DNA from: Balanoglossus misakiensis
Taxonomy: Eukaryota; Hemichordata
Length of the DNA stretch: 64,000 bases
Assembly (NCBI GenBank): GCA_040954595.2
Contig: CM082580.2
Coordinates: 496,001-560,000, forward strand
Reading direction: 5' to 3'
Shown here: in pieces, positions 45,601-56,585 of the stretch
Numbering within the stretch: the first letter of the stretch is position 1
Layout of the letters: each line of letters starts with the position of its first letter
The notes under the pieces: generated by a model
Seen by the model: the letters and a program-made list of their open reading frames with translations, nothing else
Databases searched by the model: none
What the model was told of the DNA's origin: nothing
Made by a program: the position numbers and the translations under genes

Positions 45601-48361
45601 TATAAATGATGATGATCATGATGACCCTGATTTAGGTGTGGACTCAGAATCTGACAATATGACAAGTAAAATAAATATCATTCTCAAAAATGGTATGAAA
45701 ATACAAGAACGTGTAAATCCGTGTATAATACGCTATGTCAATTATAGTAAGAAAGTTGACTATGAAAATTACTGTCGTGAAAAATTGTTGCTGTACATGC
45801 CATGGAGAAATGAAAGCTCTGACCTTCTAAACAGTTGTGCCACCTTTCAAGAATCTTATAATCATAACAAACACATTATTGCACAAACCATAGATAAGTA
45901 TGAACATAATTCAGAGTTGATAGATCAAGCCACTACAGCTGCAGAGCAACTTGATAATGATGATTTAAATGCATTTGATCAGATTGCTCCAAATACGCAA
46001 CATGCTGAGAGAGATGATCTAGAAGAAGGAACTACTACACCAAATGATCATTTCATATACTTTCAACCTGATGACCAACCAGAACATACCACTTATGATA
46101 TAGGTGTTGACATTGGTATGAATACGACTGTCACCACTGATGACACCAGCAACGTCCCAGGACGTATCCCTGATGAACAATATCACAAACTTGTGAGATC
46201 TCTCAATGTAAAACAAAGAGAAATATTTCATCATGTTTTGAAATCAGTCAAGACAAATCATGATCCAATGCATATATTTATCACAGGGGGTGCTGGTACA
46301 GGAAAGTCAGTTGTAATCCGAGCAATATATCAGGCATTACATCGCTATCTGTGTTCAATTGCTGGTGAATCACCACTCGACTGTCGTTTATTGTTATGTG
46401 CGCCAACTGGTAAAGCAGCCTATCATATCAATGGTAGTACTATTCATGCAGCTTTCAAAGTACCTGCAAGTCAAGGTTATAAATACAAACCACTGGATAG
46501 CGATAAACTTAATACTTTGCGAAGTAAATATCAACATTTATCAGTTGTAATCATTGATGAAATCAGCATGGTAGGCCATGAGCTTTTAAATTTCATAAAT
46601 CTCCGACTTCAACAAATAAAAGGTAACAATCAAGTATTTGGTGGTGTTTCAATGATAACTGTTGGTGATTTATTTCAACTCAAACCAGTAATGGATGGCT
46701 GGATATTCAAAGACCTAACAAAAGAGTATGGCCCATTAGCAACTAATCTGTGGAAAGAACATTTCACCATGCATGAACTAACACAGATCATGAGACAGAA
46801 AGATGATGAAGACTTTGCTCAACTATTGAATAGATTGAGAGAAGGGAGGCACACAGATGAAGATATTTCTGAATTGCAAAACTATGTAATATCTCATGAT
46901 CAACCACTCAACGAGTCCATTCCTCATTTATACACCACCAATGCAATGGTAGAGTCACATAATGATAAAGTTTACCAAAATGCTACATCCCATAAACTTG
47001 TTGTACCAGCACTGGACACAGTTATTGGTGATGTCTCACAACAAGTGAAAGCACAGCTTTTGAAGACCATTCCAAAAGATCCATCCAAAACATGCGGTTT
47101 ATTATCACAAGCACCTATAGCTGTTGGACTGCGATATGATCTCACTGCCAATGTTGATGTTGAGGATGGTATGACAAATGGTGCCAGTTGTGTAGTGCAA
47201 CAAATAGACCACAGAATGACAGGAACATCAAACAACCACCCCAGTATAATTTGGGTTCAATTTGATGATAAAAATGTTGGTCTATTAAGAAGACATAAAT
47301 ACAAACATTTGCATCAACCAGAAATTGGTAAACAATTGACTCCAATATTTGACATTAAACGCCAGTTTCCTACCAGTAAATATTACAAACATGTATCTGT
47401 CATGAGAATTCAATTTCCACTTAGACCGTCTGCTGCAAAAACTATTCACAAATCTCAGGGTGATACACTTGATAAGGTAATAATCCATATGGGTACAAGA
47501 AAAATTGACCATATACATTATGTCGCAATAAGTAGAGTGCGTACAATAAGTGGACTTCAGATACTGGAGTTGAATAAAAATAAAATCGCAATATCTGAAG
47601 CAGTTCACAATGAAATGAAAAGACTCCGTGATGACAGCCAACTTCAATTATGCTTCAAACCATTATATGCCCTCCCTCATGACCACTGCAAAGTAGTATA
47701 TCAAAACGCTAGATCACTCCATAAACATTTTGCAGATTTATGCAGTGACCACAATATAATTGCTGCTGATGTTATCGGAATTGCTGAATCCAGATTAACA
47801 ACTAATGATACCAATGAAGCCTACAATCTCCCAAATTATCTACTATTCAGGAATGACCAAGATGTGCATATTGACAACACTGCTGTAAATTTCACAAGAC
47901 CCTATCATGGTCTTGTATTGTATGTCAAAGATTCATATCAAGTGATTCATATCAAGTGCCATTCAACAAAAGTGTTCGAATTTATAAAAGCCAACATCCT
48001 AATTCAAAATAAACTACTTCAAATCATTATGATCTATAAATCCCCTCAGTGCACAATCCACACATTCAAACAACAATTTCAACAGTATCTCCTGCCACTA
48101 CTAGATTTGACAAAACCAATATTAATAATGGGTGACTTTAATTTTGACATTCTACTACCTAATACCAGTACTGCTTTCCTCCACTTTATGACATCAATTT
48201 GTAACTGTCGGCAACTAATAAAGGAAGAAACAACTGATCAGCATTCTGCTCTGGACTTAATTTTTCTTAACTTCTTCACAACTACCTATGACACAATAGA
48301 AAACTCATGGTCTGATCACAAGGCCGTGTATGCAGCCATTCACCCCAGCCAATTCACTTGA
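39639..48361 (+). CDS. Helentron Rep-helicase-endonuclease polyprotein
   Basis: Two exons, 39639-39683 and 40760-48361, give about 2,548 residues. In order: a basic start; a papain-like cysteine protease resembling herpesvirus-tegument/OTU deubiquitinases (C159 in GRQCTCNALAFL, D289 and H291 in FDSHSRN); 21-residue basic repeats (about 400-760); a Cys-rich DUF6570-like region (CSSC, CNTC); a Rep nuclease with HUH motif at H1307/H1309 (GSPHIHMLMW) and paired tyrosines Y1487/Y1491 (YIVSYISK); a PIF1-type SF1B helicase (Walker A GGAGTGKS with K1864, Walker B IIDEISMV, then TIHKSQG and HYVAISRV); and a C-terminal EEP endonuclease (about 2326-2545; GDFNFD, SDHKAVY). Rep nicks and rejoins DNA, the helicase unwinds, and the endonuclease may cut target DNA. 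All catalytic motifs are intact and no frame break is seen, so the gene may be functional. Confidence 0.92.
39684..40759 (+). other. Intron of the Helentron gene
   Basis: 1,076 bp with GT...AG borders. It contains an interspersed repeat (39823-40120) also found in an intron of the CUB-sushi gene. Confidence 0.7.
39823..40120 (+). repeat. Interspersed repeat inside the Helentron intron
   Basis: Same family and orientation as 25852-26205: gcttttgaaatacaaggcca, tgctgagtcagcat, gagctatgtgtaa, tattctcaatgtaat. Confidence 0.7.
42194..42835 (+). repeat. In-frame 63-bp repeats within the Helentron gene
   Basis: About ten units spaced 63 bp, each with ctgcgtcaaaatcc and encoding LRQNPxFREKEKVK plus seven linker residues. 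More diverged units extend the domain from about 41900 to 42990. Highly charged; probably an extended or helical basic domain that binds nucleic acid. Alternating linkers (NSHK and KSRI types) suggest spread by pairs of units. Confidence 0.9.
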
Positions 48362-48477
48362 AATTAATCAGTGTTAGATTATAGACATAATCATAAAAGA
48401 CAACACATAAGAATTAAATGACAACAGCAGATTTCAAATACACTTATTTCCCATATTACATACATGTATGAGTCAAT

Positions 48478-48810
48478 ATGTGCAATTATTGCTACACCAC
48501 AAACCATTATTACCAAGTGTCAGTACCAACATGCCAACGTACAACATTCACAAAGGACAGTACACCACTGCTAGATTTCATCTATGTCAATAAACCAGTG
48601 TTCATTATCGGGGACTTCAATGGTGACATATCTTTGCCCACCCACAGCAATGGGTACTTTGAAATGTCAACAACTTAATGAAGAAACAACAGACTACCAT
48701 TTTGCATTAGTTCTTATACTTGCCAATATACCACATATCAAAAGTGGCACCTTGAAAAACATTTGGTCAAAACTATACATGCTGCTGTCACACTTAATGA
48801 AAACAACCTG
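48478..48810 (+). pseudogene. Decayed second copy of the EEP endonuclease C-terminus
   Basis: Downstream of the gene stop, PLLDFIYVNKPVFIIGDFNG and, in another frame, LNEETTDYHFALVLILANIP match PLLDLTKPILIMGDFNFD and IKEETTDQHSALDLIFLNFF of the intact domain. At least one frameshift separates them. It is a tandem duplicate or a remnant of an older element copy, not functional. Confidence 0.75.
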
Positions 48811-49445
48811 ACAACAACATTACTGTGTCCATCATTGCAATGACAACTGCCCTGTCACATTACCAGTTTATTTACATAATCGGTATCTCCCCCTATACAC
48901 CAAAACGGCACCATTTTATTGCTAACATGTGGTACACATCTCATCACATTGACAGATTACGAACAAACATCCTGTCGGTCATGCACAACCGGAAATGTTT
49001 TTCAGAACCCTGGAGCAATCGACTTCCTTGGCTTTGAACATGTAAACACGTTCTGTTTTCATCTGCACGCTGGCGGTTACGTCATATTTGTAAACAATAC
49101 ACACGTGTTCCTTTGCGAAACTGTCTTTGTCGGCAATTTCTGTGTATTACTATTGGTGCAAATCCATTGTGTCCGTCAATTATTAAATTTTTCACGCGTC
49201 GTCTTCGGAAAGTCCACTCATACACTTCTGCGAGCTCACCGCATTCGCTCCCTGACTCCTGAAACTACAACATCGCGTCGCTTTCAACTTTCCAGCGCAC
49301 ATCGGTCATCGTACCACACTTTCCCACCTTTTTCATCCAGAACAACAAGCCGCACAGACTATATCCACACAGTCTAGTTCACCGCAAGTACCACACTCAC
49401 ACAGTAAGTTATACTTTATTTTTTATTTCCTTGCTTTGGTTCATT
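48811..49445. other. Spacer with possible 5' exon of the RPA-like gene
   Basis: No clear coding frame. A donor CACA|GTAAGT at 49404 could end a 5' untranslated exon that splices to the acceptor at 50125. The plus strand is poor in G, like the gene downstream. Confidence 0.4.
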
Positions 49446-50048
49446 ATGCCACACTGTGTACGAAAAATTCACGGGTGCTTAATCTACAGTGAAAGCCAAC
49501 TCCATTGGTCAAATACCGCGGGACATTTCAAAGCCCCACCATTTGACCTACCACCCCACTGTCGTTTCGTTCAACGTCAACAAAATATCGGTACGCCAAT
49601 TGGCTCTCTTTGGAATATTCATAACCAGACAATTACGTCTGCAAAGCTCGGCCCATGCACTGCTCTCCGTACATTACAAAATCTGTCGTTCAGTTTTCCC
49701 CCAAAAAAGCTGTACACACATTCGCAACTGTTAACTGACGCAACACACGAACAAGTTTTGCCAATTGGCGCAAACATCCGCCATGTCTCATTTTCAACAA
49801 TACGCTTGTACTACTGTTCTCCAGTTAACAGCACTCATTGCGCCCATTTCAAAGTTTTTGGTGACCCGTGTGAATTCTTCGATACATTACAATTGGTAAT
49901 TTCATTTGAACATCAACTACCAGAGACTCTTCATTCTGAAACTTTCAATGCAAACCTGATCGCTGATGAGACCCTCACGTCTGATTTGTGGCAACTACAT
50001 GCCAATCTATTAATCCTTTCGTTTGGCGTTTTCCCCTTGATGATATAG
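49446..50048 (+). CDS. 200-residue ORF upstream of the RPA-like gene (unrecognised)
   Basis: An ATG-started frame with mixed, protein-like composition (for example VFGDPCEFFDTLQLVISFEH). It matches no family I recognise. It lies on the same strand between a possible donor at 49404 and the RPA first-exon acceptor, so it may be an exon, a separate Helentron gene, or a chance frame helped by the strand's low G content. A second frame from 49988 runs in frame into the RPA start, so a frameshifted N-terminal extension of that gene is another reading. Confidence 0.3.
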   Translation: MPHCVRKIHGCLIYSESQLHWSNTAGHFKAPPFDLPPHCRFVQRQQNIGTPIGSLWNIHNQTITSAKLGPCTALRTLQNLSFSFPPKKLYTHSQLLTDATHEQVLPIGANIRHVSFSTIRLYYCSPVNSTHCAHFKVFGDPCEFFDTLQLVISFEHQLPETLHSETFNANLIADETLTSDLWQLHANLLILSFGVFPLMI

Positions 50049-50125
50049 TTTCCACCATCATGTACATTCAACCACTGATCGTGAAACCACAGTCTTATAA
50101 TTTCACCTTTGTTTCTTCCGTACAG

Positions 50126-52579
50126 ATGCCAAAATCAACACTAAAAGAATTAAGCCAGAAAGAGACCAACACCTACCACGATGTTACCACTCAAGTTAAA
50201 CTAATCTACTATGAAAATACCTCGACCAACGAAAAATTTAAACGGGCTGTGGTGGCAGACCACACCGCTGCCACCACTCTGTATATCTGGTCAACCAGAG
50301 AAGACACGTTGTCTTTATTGAGAGCAAATGAAGGAAGTACACTATTTCTTCGTCCGAAAATTTACGTGCGTTCCAACGGGATTTCCATCAACCAAGGCTC
50401 CACCTTGGCTGTTAATAGGGTGGACCTCAACATTCCTGAAAGTGTCGCAACCGAGGCTCACGGACTTCGCTGTCGCATGACAGAGCAAGCACCCACTGCT
50501 GCTGTTGTCACTATGGCCGCAGCAATTGCCGACAACACCAATTATCACAACATATCAGGAACTGTAGTAAGGGTAAGTTTACACTTAAAATGCTCACTCA
50601 TTTCACAATTCACCCATTTTCGCCCTAGATATTTCGCGGCCAACAACAATCTCACGTAATCGGATTACCCGCCCACTTCCATTGTCACGAATAAACTCTG
50701 CCACAAATCAACACCAACACGTTACTTTAATTGACGTAGTCGTGTTTTCCACAAGATCACGAACATTTCGCTTACGCTTTATTGACTTCATTCACTCCTC
50801 TGTTACCCATATATACAATGACCGTCTTCGTTTTCCCGACGTTACACGACCTTCACCACAGCTGGTCACGTACCGTACACCGAACAACCGCGTATGCAAT
50901 GCTATTCCACGTCGTGAAGATCCCTCGATGCACAGGAGAGGGGTCCGTTCCCTATCGACCTCGAAGGGTAGAAAGGTCCGTTTCCTATTGACTTCTACCC
51001 CCACCTCACCTTTTCCCGACCGTTCATCTCACAAACCTCATGGTACACTCTTTACCGTTTTCCATTTGTTTATTACTTCTTCTGTCTTTTAGGTTCAAAA
51101 CACCAAAGCCACCCACACCCGGTACGGCAAATTACCACGCAGAACTATTGGATTTGGAGACAGCTCAGGGGTGTACAAACTAACCGTATGGGGAGATCTT
51201 ACGAAGTGTGAGCTCACCACTGGTGATGTTATAACTATTACCAATGTGAAGAAAGCTGCCTCGTTCAACAACCGCCTCACATCCAGGCAATCCACCACAA
51301 TATCAGTATCGGTAAGTACTTCACTGATCAGTCAATACAATACACTATACAGTGTATACCAACAGGAAATTGTCCTGGTACCACCCCTTTCGTTTTCAGG
51401 TATTATGTTCACTACAAACAACTTGACTATACTGAAACTGTCCACTGTTTTTCCTGTATTCCCTGCTCAAACAATTCATTACAATATTCACATTTCTTTT
51501 TCTTTGCCCATGACAACATATAGTGAATCCACAAGTAACATTTCAATACTATTCCAAACTTTCGTTTCCACTTTTCCAAATGCGTTCAGTACTTTGTTTT
51601 GCAATCAAAGCTTCTTCCTCAGAGCTACATTATTCAACATAATAGTAGACAACATATATTATCCGCTGTTGTCATTATTCAGTTCTTCAAACATCCAATT
51701 CAGCATCTACATTTCCAGACACACGAACCACAGCTTCATTTATCAAAAACACACGCAGGTAATCTAATCTTTCCCTAATTCTATTTCAGGCTCATGAAAC
51801 CCTATCACACCAAAACACTACAGACACCTTATCGGCGGATTCCGATGACAGCTCAAACTGGACAACCGGGACATTACAAGGGCTCTCCAATCTACAGAGA
51901 GTTCTCTTATGTGCAGATGCGCCTCGGTGCAATGGATTTCTCAATGACAGCAACAGGTAATCCAAAATTCCTCTTCATCCGCACTTACCACCAGCCCCTC
52001 AATACCTTGTGTGCAGACACCAGCTGAGCTATACATAGCAGTTTTTTCATGCAATGTCCCATTTTCAGACATAAGCCATTCCGCTGGAAAAATTTACCAG
52101 TGCACAGCCACTCAATAACATCTCTTCCTTATATCCCAACAATCCAATTGGCTACCTTACAACTAAATATTCACATGACATCCGTAACATCCCTTATTCA
52201 ACTTTACTTCAATACTTATATTCTTCCACATTACTGCATGTTACACCCTTTCCACATCAGCCAGCAATCAACATATTTATTCCACCAACTTCAACATTGC
52301 CTATTTCTCATTTCTTTCAGATGTCGTTTCTGCAGAAAGAATAAAAGCCCATCCTGCAGACCAGGCACAATACTTTCCCTCTTAATACAAACCGGTGATG
52401 ACCTTGACACATACAAGATCTACCCAAAGGAGACCAAGTATTTACTCAGAAAATTCTCCATTAACCCCGTCAACACCACCCAGAAACAACTGCAGGACGC
52501 CGTCACCGACATCTGCGATGGACGCGAGCTCCAATTTAAGGCCAACTCTGCCAACACCATCACCACTTTCAAAAACTAG
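50126..52579 (+). CDS. RPA-like single-stranded DNA-binding protein of the Helentron
   Basis: Four exons with GT-AG borders: 50126-50572, 51093-51311, 51790-51956 and 52321-52579. They join in frame to 363 residues from ATG (MPKSTLKELSQ) to TAG. Exon 1 encodes an OB-fold (FKRAVVADHTAATTLYIWS, then VRSNGISINQGSTLAVN). Exon 2 encodes a second OB-fold (RTIGFGDSSGVYKLTVWGDL, then GDVITITNVKKAASFNNRL), like the RPA1 DNA-binding domains. Exons 3 and 4 form a zinc ribbon (LLCADAPRCNGF plus RCRFCRKN), as in RPA1 DBD-C. RPA-type genes are known passengers of Helitron-class elements and would protect the displaced strand during rolling-circle transfer. ATG 50126 directly follows an acceptor (tttcttccgtacag), so either the start codon begins this exon or coding sequence continues upstream. 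Confidence 0.8.
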
Positions 52580-53313
52580 TGTTTTTCAACGTACTGCCTT
52601 CATTTGCTCTCCATTCCACAACCCTTTCCCGATTACACACTTTACCAGCGCTCCCTCCATTCATTCATTATAACATTTCCTTCCCTGCTTTTTTTATTAC
52701 ACTTGAAGACATTTTTTAGTGACACATTCTTTTTATTTCACATGCTTTTAGTTATTTGTTCAGTTTGTCATTTTCTTTCTTGCCTTTTTTTTATGTGACA
52801 TTCACATTTCTCTACTTGATTTGACATTTTTCACTGTTTTTTTCCCCTAGGTTAGACAATTTTTGACTGCTTCATTTAATTAGACATTTTTTCCAATGAT
52901 TTTTTTATTTCAGTTTACACGTTCTTCAGTGATACATTTTATATTTAACATTTCTTTAGTATTTTGTACCATTCAACATAATTTATACTTGTTACTGTTC
53001 TCTTTATTTACTTTGACATTTTTTACTGCTTCCATTACATTTTTTATTGCGTCATTCAATTTCATTTCTTTAAAACAATTTATATGCAACACAACTCATT
53101 CCCATTGTTATATTTATTACTTTACATGATTTATAATTAAACTACAGAAAACGTACACTGCCTGCTCCCTTCTTTCGTGCTTAAACATTGAATTTCAGTA
53201 TGCTGCCCAATTCAGCAAAATAGACACTGGATGCCTTACCTACCTCTGCTACTGTGGCACCCCTCATCTCCGTACTCCACTGTTTAAATGGGACCACAGT
53301 GTCCTTGACGCTA
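52580..53313. other. 3' region of the Helentron insertion
   Basis: T-rich, G-poor sequence with loosely repeated ttgacatttttnactg motifs and no coding frame. It ends in the putative stem-loop at 53278-53301. Confidence 0.6.
53278..53301 (+). terminator. Putative Helentron 3' stem-loop
   Basis: CACTGT and ACAGTG pair across a 12-bp loop, 12 bp before the minisatellite resumes. An alternative 7-bp pairing uses actgtgg at 53251-53257 with ccacagt. Helitron-class 3' hairpins act as replication stop signals; this role is inferred from position. Confidence 0.5.
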
Positions 53314-56025
53314 TTTTTGATGATTTTCACCCATATTATTTTTCAAAAACCGACGAAATTTTGAAATTTTGCAGTCGAAAATTTGTCATTTTTTGATGAT
53401 TTTCACCCATGTTTTTTTTTTAAAATGGACGAAATTTTGAGATTTTGCAAAGACGAAAATTTGTCATTTTTTGATGATTTTAACCCATGATTTTTTTTCA
53501 AAAATGGACGAAATTTTGAGATTTTGCAAAGTCGAAAATTTGTCATTTTTTGATGATTTTCACCCATGATTTTTTTCAAAAATCGACGAAATGTTGAGAT
53601 TTTGCAAAGTCGAAAATTTGTCATTTTTTGATGATTTTCACCCATGATTTTTTTCAAAAATCGACGAAATTGTGAAATTTTGCAAAGTCGATAATTTGTC
53701 ATTTTTTGTTGATTTTCCCCCAATGGTTTTTTTCAAAATCGACGAAATTTTGAGAATTTGCAAAGTCGAAAATTTGTCATTTTTTGATGATTTTCCCCCA
53801 TGTTTTTTTTTTAAAATGGACGAAATTTTGAGATTTTGCAAAGTCGAAAATTTGTCATTTTTTGATTATTTTCACCCATGATTTTTTTCAAAAATCGACG
53901 AAATGTTGAGATTTTGCAAAGTCGAAAATTTGTAATTTTTTGATGATTTTCACACATGATTTTTTTCAAAAATCGACGAAATTGTGAGATTTTGCAAAGT
54001 CGATAATTTGTCATTATTTGATGATTTTCCCCCAATGGTTTTTTTCAAAATCGACGAAATTTTGAGATTTTGCAAAGTCGAAAATTTGTCATTTTTTGAT
54101 GATTTTCCCCCATGTTTTTTTTTTAAAATGGACGAAATTTTGAGATTTTGCAAAGTCGAAAATTTGTCATTTTTTGATGATTTTCACCCATGATTTTTTT
54201 AAAAAATCGACGAAATTGTGAGATTTTGCAAAGTCAAAAATTTGTCATTTTTTGATGATTTTCACCCATGTTTTTTTTTTAAAAAAACGACGAACCTATG
54301 ATTTTTTTTCAAAATCGACGAAATTTTGAGATTTTGCAAAGTCGAAAATTTGTCATTTTTTGATGATTTTCCCCAATGATTTTTTTCAAAAATCGACGAA
54401 ATGTTGAGATTTTGCAAAGTCGAAAATTTGTCATTTTTTGATGATTTTCTCCCATGATTTTTTTTCAAAAATCGACGAAATTGTGAGATTTTGCAAAGTC
54501 GAAAATTTGTCATTTTTTGATGATTTTCACCCATGTTTTTTTTTTAAATCGACGAACCTATGATTTTTTTTTAAATCGACGAAATTTTGAGATTTTGCAA
54601 AGTCGAAAATTTGTCATTTTTTGATGATTTTCACCCATGATTTTTTTCAAAAATCGACGAAATTGTGAGATTTTGCAAAGTCGATAATTTTGTCATTTTT
54701 TGATGATTTTCAACCATATTATTTTTCAAAAACCGACGAAATTTTGAGATTTTGCATAGACGAAAATTTGTCATTTTTTGATGATTTTTACCCATGATTT
54801 TTTTTCAAAAATGGACGAAATTTTGAGATTTTGCAAAGTCGAAAATTTGTCATTTTTTGATGATTTTCACCCATGATTTTTTTCAAAAATCGACGAAATG
54901 TTGAGATTTTGCAAAGTCGAAAATTTGTCATTTTTTGATGATTTTCACCCATGATTTTTTTCAAAAATCGACGAAATTGTGAGATTTTGCAAAGTCGATA
55001 ATTTGTCATTTTTTGATGATTTTCCCCCATGTTTTTTTTTAAAATCGACGAAATTTTGAGAATTTGCAAAGTCGAAAATTTGTCATTTTTTGATGATTTT
55101 CACCCATGATTTTTTTCAAAAATCGACGAAATTGTGAGATTTTGCAAAGTCAAAAATTTGTCATTTTTTGATGATTTTCATCCATGTTTTTTTTTTAAAA
55201 AAAAGACGAACCTATGATTTTTTTCAAAATCGACGAAATTTTGAGATTTTGCAAAGTCGAAAATTTTGTCATTTTTTGATGATTTTCACCCATGATTTTT
55301 TCAAAAATTGACGAAATTTTGAGATTTTGCAAAGTCGAAAATTTGTCATTTTTTGATGATTTTCACCCATGATTTTTTTCAAAAATCGACGAAATGTTGA
55401 GATTTTGCAAAGTCGAAAATTTGTCATTTTTTGATGATTTTCACCCAAGATTTTTTTCAAAAATCGACGAAATGTTGAGATTTTGCAAAGTCGAAAATTT
55501 GTCATTTTTTGATGATTTTCATCCATGATTTTTTTCAAAAATCGACGAAATGTTGAGATTTTTCAGTCAAAAATTTGTCATTTTTTGATGATTTTCACCT
55601 ATGATTTTTTTCAAAAATCGACGAAATGTTGAGATTTTGCAAAGTCGAAAATTTGTCATTTTTTGATGATTTTCTCCCATGATTTTTTTCAAAAATCGAC
55701 GAAATTGTGAGATTTTGCAAAGTCGAAAATTTGTCATTTTTTGATGATTTTCCCCCATGTTTTTTTTTTTAAATCGACGAACCTATGATTTTTTTCAAAA
55801 TCGACGAAATTTTGAGATTTTGCAAAGTCGAAAATTTGTCATTTTTTGATGATTTTCACCCATGATTTTTTTCAAAAATCGACGAAATGTTGAGATTTTG
55901 CAAAGTCGATAATTTGTCATTTTTTGATGATTTTCCCCCAATGGTTTTTTTCAAAAATCGACGAAATTGTGAGATTTTGCAAAGTCGATAATTTGTCATT
56001 TTTTAATGATTTTCCCCAATTATTT
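53314..56025 (+). repeat. 78-bp T-rich minisatellite, right half
   Basis: About 35 units in the same orientation and with the same variants as 35914-36800: cccatga/cccatgt, cgacgaaatgttgag, and enlarged units with gacgaacctatgattt. It starts inside the T run where the left half stopped and ends at ccccaatta, where a Ngaro-like terminal repeat begins. Confidence 0.92.
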
Positions 56026-56027
56026 GA

Positions 56028-56123
56028 GATCTCTCTAACACACAAAACAAGGACACAGGTTTGGCAGCTGAAGGCAAGAGCCATTATTTATTTGCGTGAA
56101 CTGGGTGCTCTTGCAGGCCCAAC
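56028..56123 (-). repeat. Ngaro-like terminal repeat, outer part (B2)
   Basis: The 96-bp block ttgagatctctctaacacac to ttgcaggcccaac matches 56445-56540 and 62102-62197 with few changes. It sits directly against the minisatellite, so it marks the outer 3' end of the retroelement. Confidence 0.75.
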
Positions 56124-56270
56124 ACAACTGGGAATAACAACTCGCAATGATGAAAGGACCATTGCAAAATACATGGATGAAAAAGGTTACAATCGTGAAG
56201 TACAGTATTGACCAGAGAACCACTGTAAATCTGCAAATACACATCTTATTTGTTGAGGGCGGGCGGGTGG
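56124..56270 (-). other. Retroelement 3' end segment between terminal repeats
   Basis: 147 bp not repeated elsewhere in the window, between the B2 and A2 repeats; no coding frame of note. Confidence 0.5.
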
Positions 56271-56540
56271 GGAAATTGAGGCAGTGAGAGCGAGCATTGC
56301 AGGACACGCTCAGAACCCTTGAAGTGGTCGTGAGTGATGGATTATGGGATTTTTGAGGCTCGTTTGAGGTTGAGGGCGCCCCTTTTCGAGTTGCTTAATT
56401 GGGTAACATTATGCCGTTGATCGCAATGTTACCTAAATTACTTGAGATCTCTCTAACACACAAACCAAGGACACAGGTTTGGCAGCTGAAGGCAAGAGCC
56501 ATTATTTATTTACGTGAACTGGGGGCTCTTGCAGGCCCAA
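56271..56540 (-). repeat. Ngaro-like split repeat A2-B1
   Basis: Matches 61929-62197 over about 270 bp (gaaattgaggcag, ggattatgggatttttgagg, gagatctctctaacacacaa). It includes a hairpin at 56402-56433 (ggtaacatt/aatgttacc). On the element strand the order is recombinase gene, B1, A2, B2, which is the split direct-repeat layout of Ngaro elements. Confidence 0.75.
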
Positions 56541-56585
56541 CCACTGCCAAACCCGGTCCGCCTCTCTGCTAGTGCCACAGTAAAA

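Larger units (their letters stand above)
36801..53313 (+). mobile_element. Helentron-type rolling-circle transposon (~16.5 kb insertion)
   Basis: This segment interrupts a 78-bp minisatellite exactly within a T run: left half ends gtcatttttt, right half resumes tttttgatgatt. It carries on one strand a Rep-helicase-endonuclease gene and an RPA-like gene. Near its right end, CACTGT (53278-53283) and ACAGTG (53296-53301) form a stem 12 bp from the edge, as expected for a Helitron-type 3' end. The left edge starts with a 38-bp near-palindrome. Insertion next to T residues is typical of Helentrons. Whether the repeats at 36801-38300 belong to the transposon or are a second insertion is uncertain, so the left boundary is less sure than the right. 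Confidence 0.65.

Noticed and set aside
47285-47647. Minus-strand frames opposite the Helentron gene
   Set aside because: Shadows of the plus-strand helicase frame, which has all the conserved motifs.
51399-51767. Extension of the RPA exon 2 frame past 51311
   Set aside because: The OB-fold ends at a consensus GTAAGT donor and the following sequence is T-rich intron with no domain signal; the zinc-ribbon exons join in frame only if this is spliced out.
53403-55758. Minus-strand ORFs with ENHQKMTNFRLCKIS repeats in the minisatellite
   Set aside because: Low-complexity translation of a 78-bp (26-codon) repeat. They stop and restart at every indel, with no upstream coding signal.
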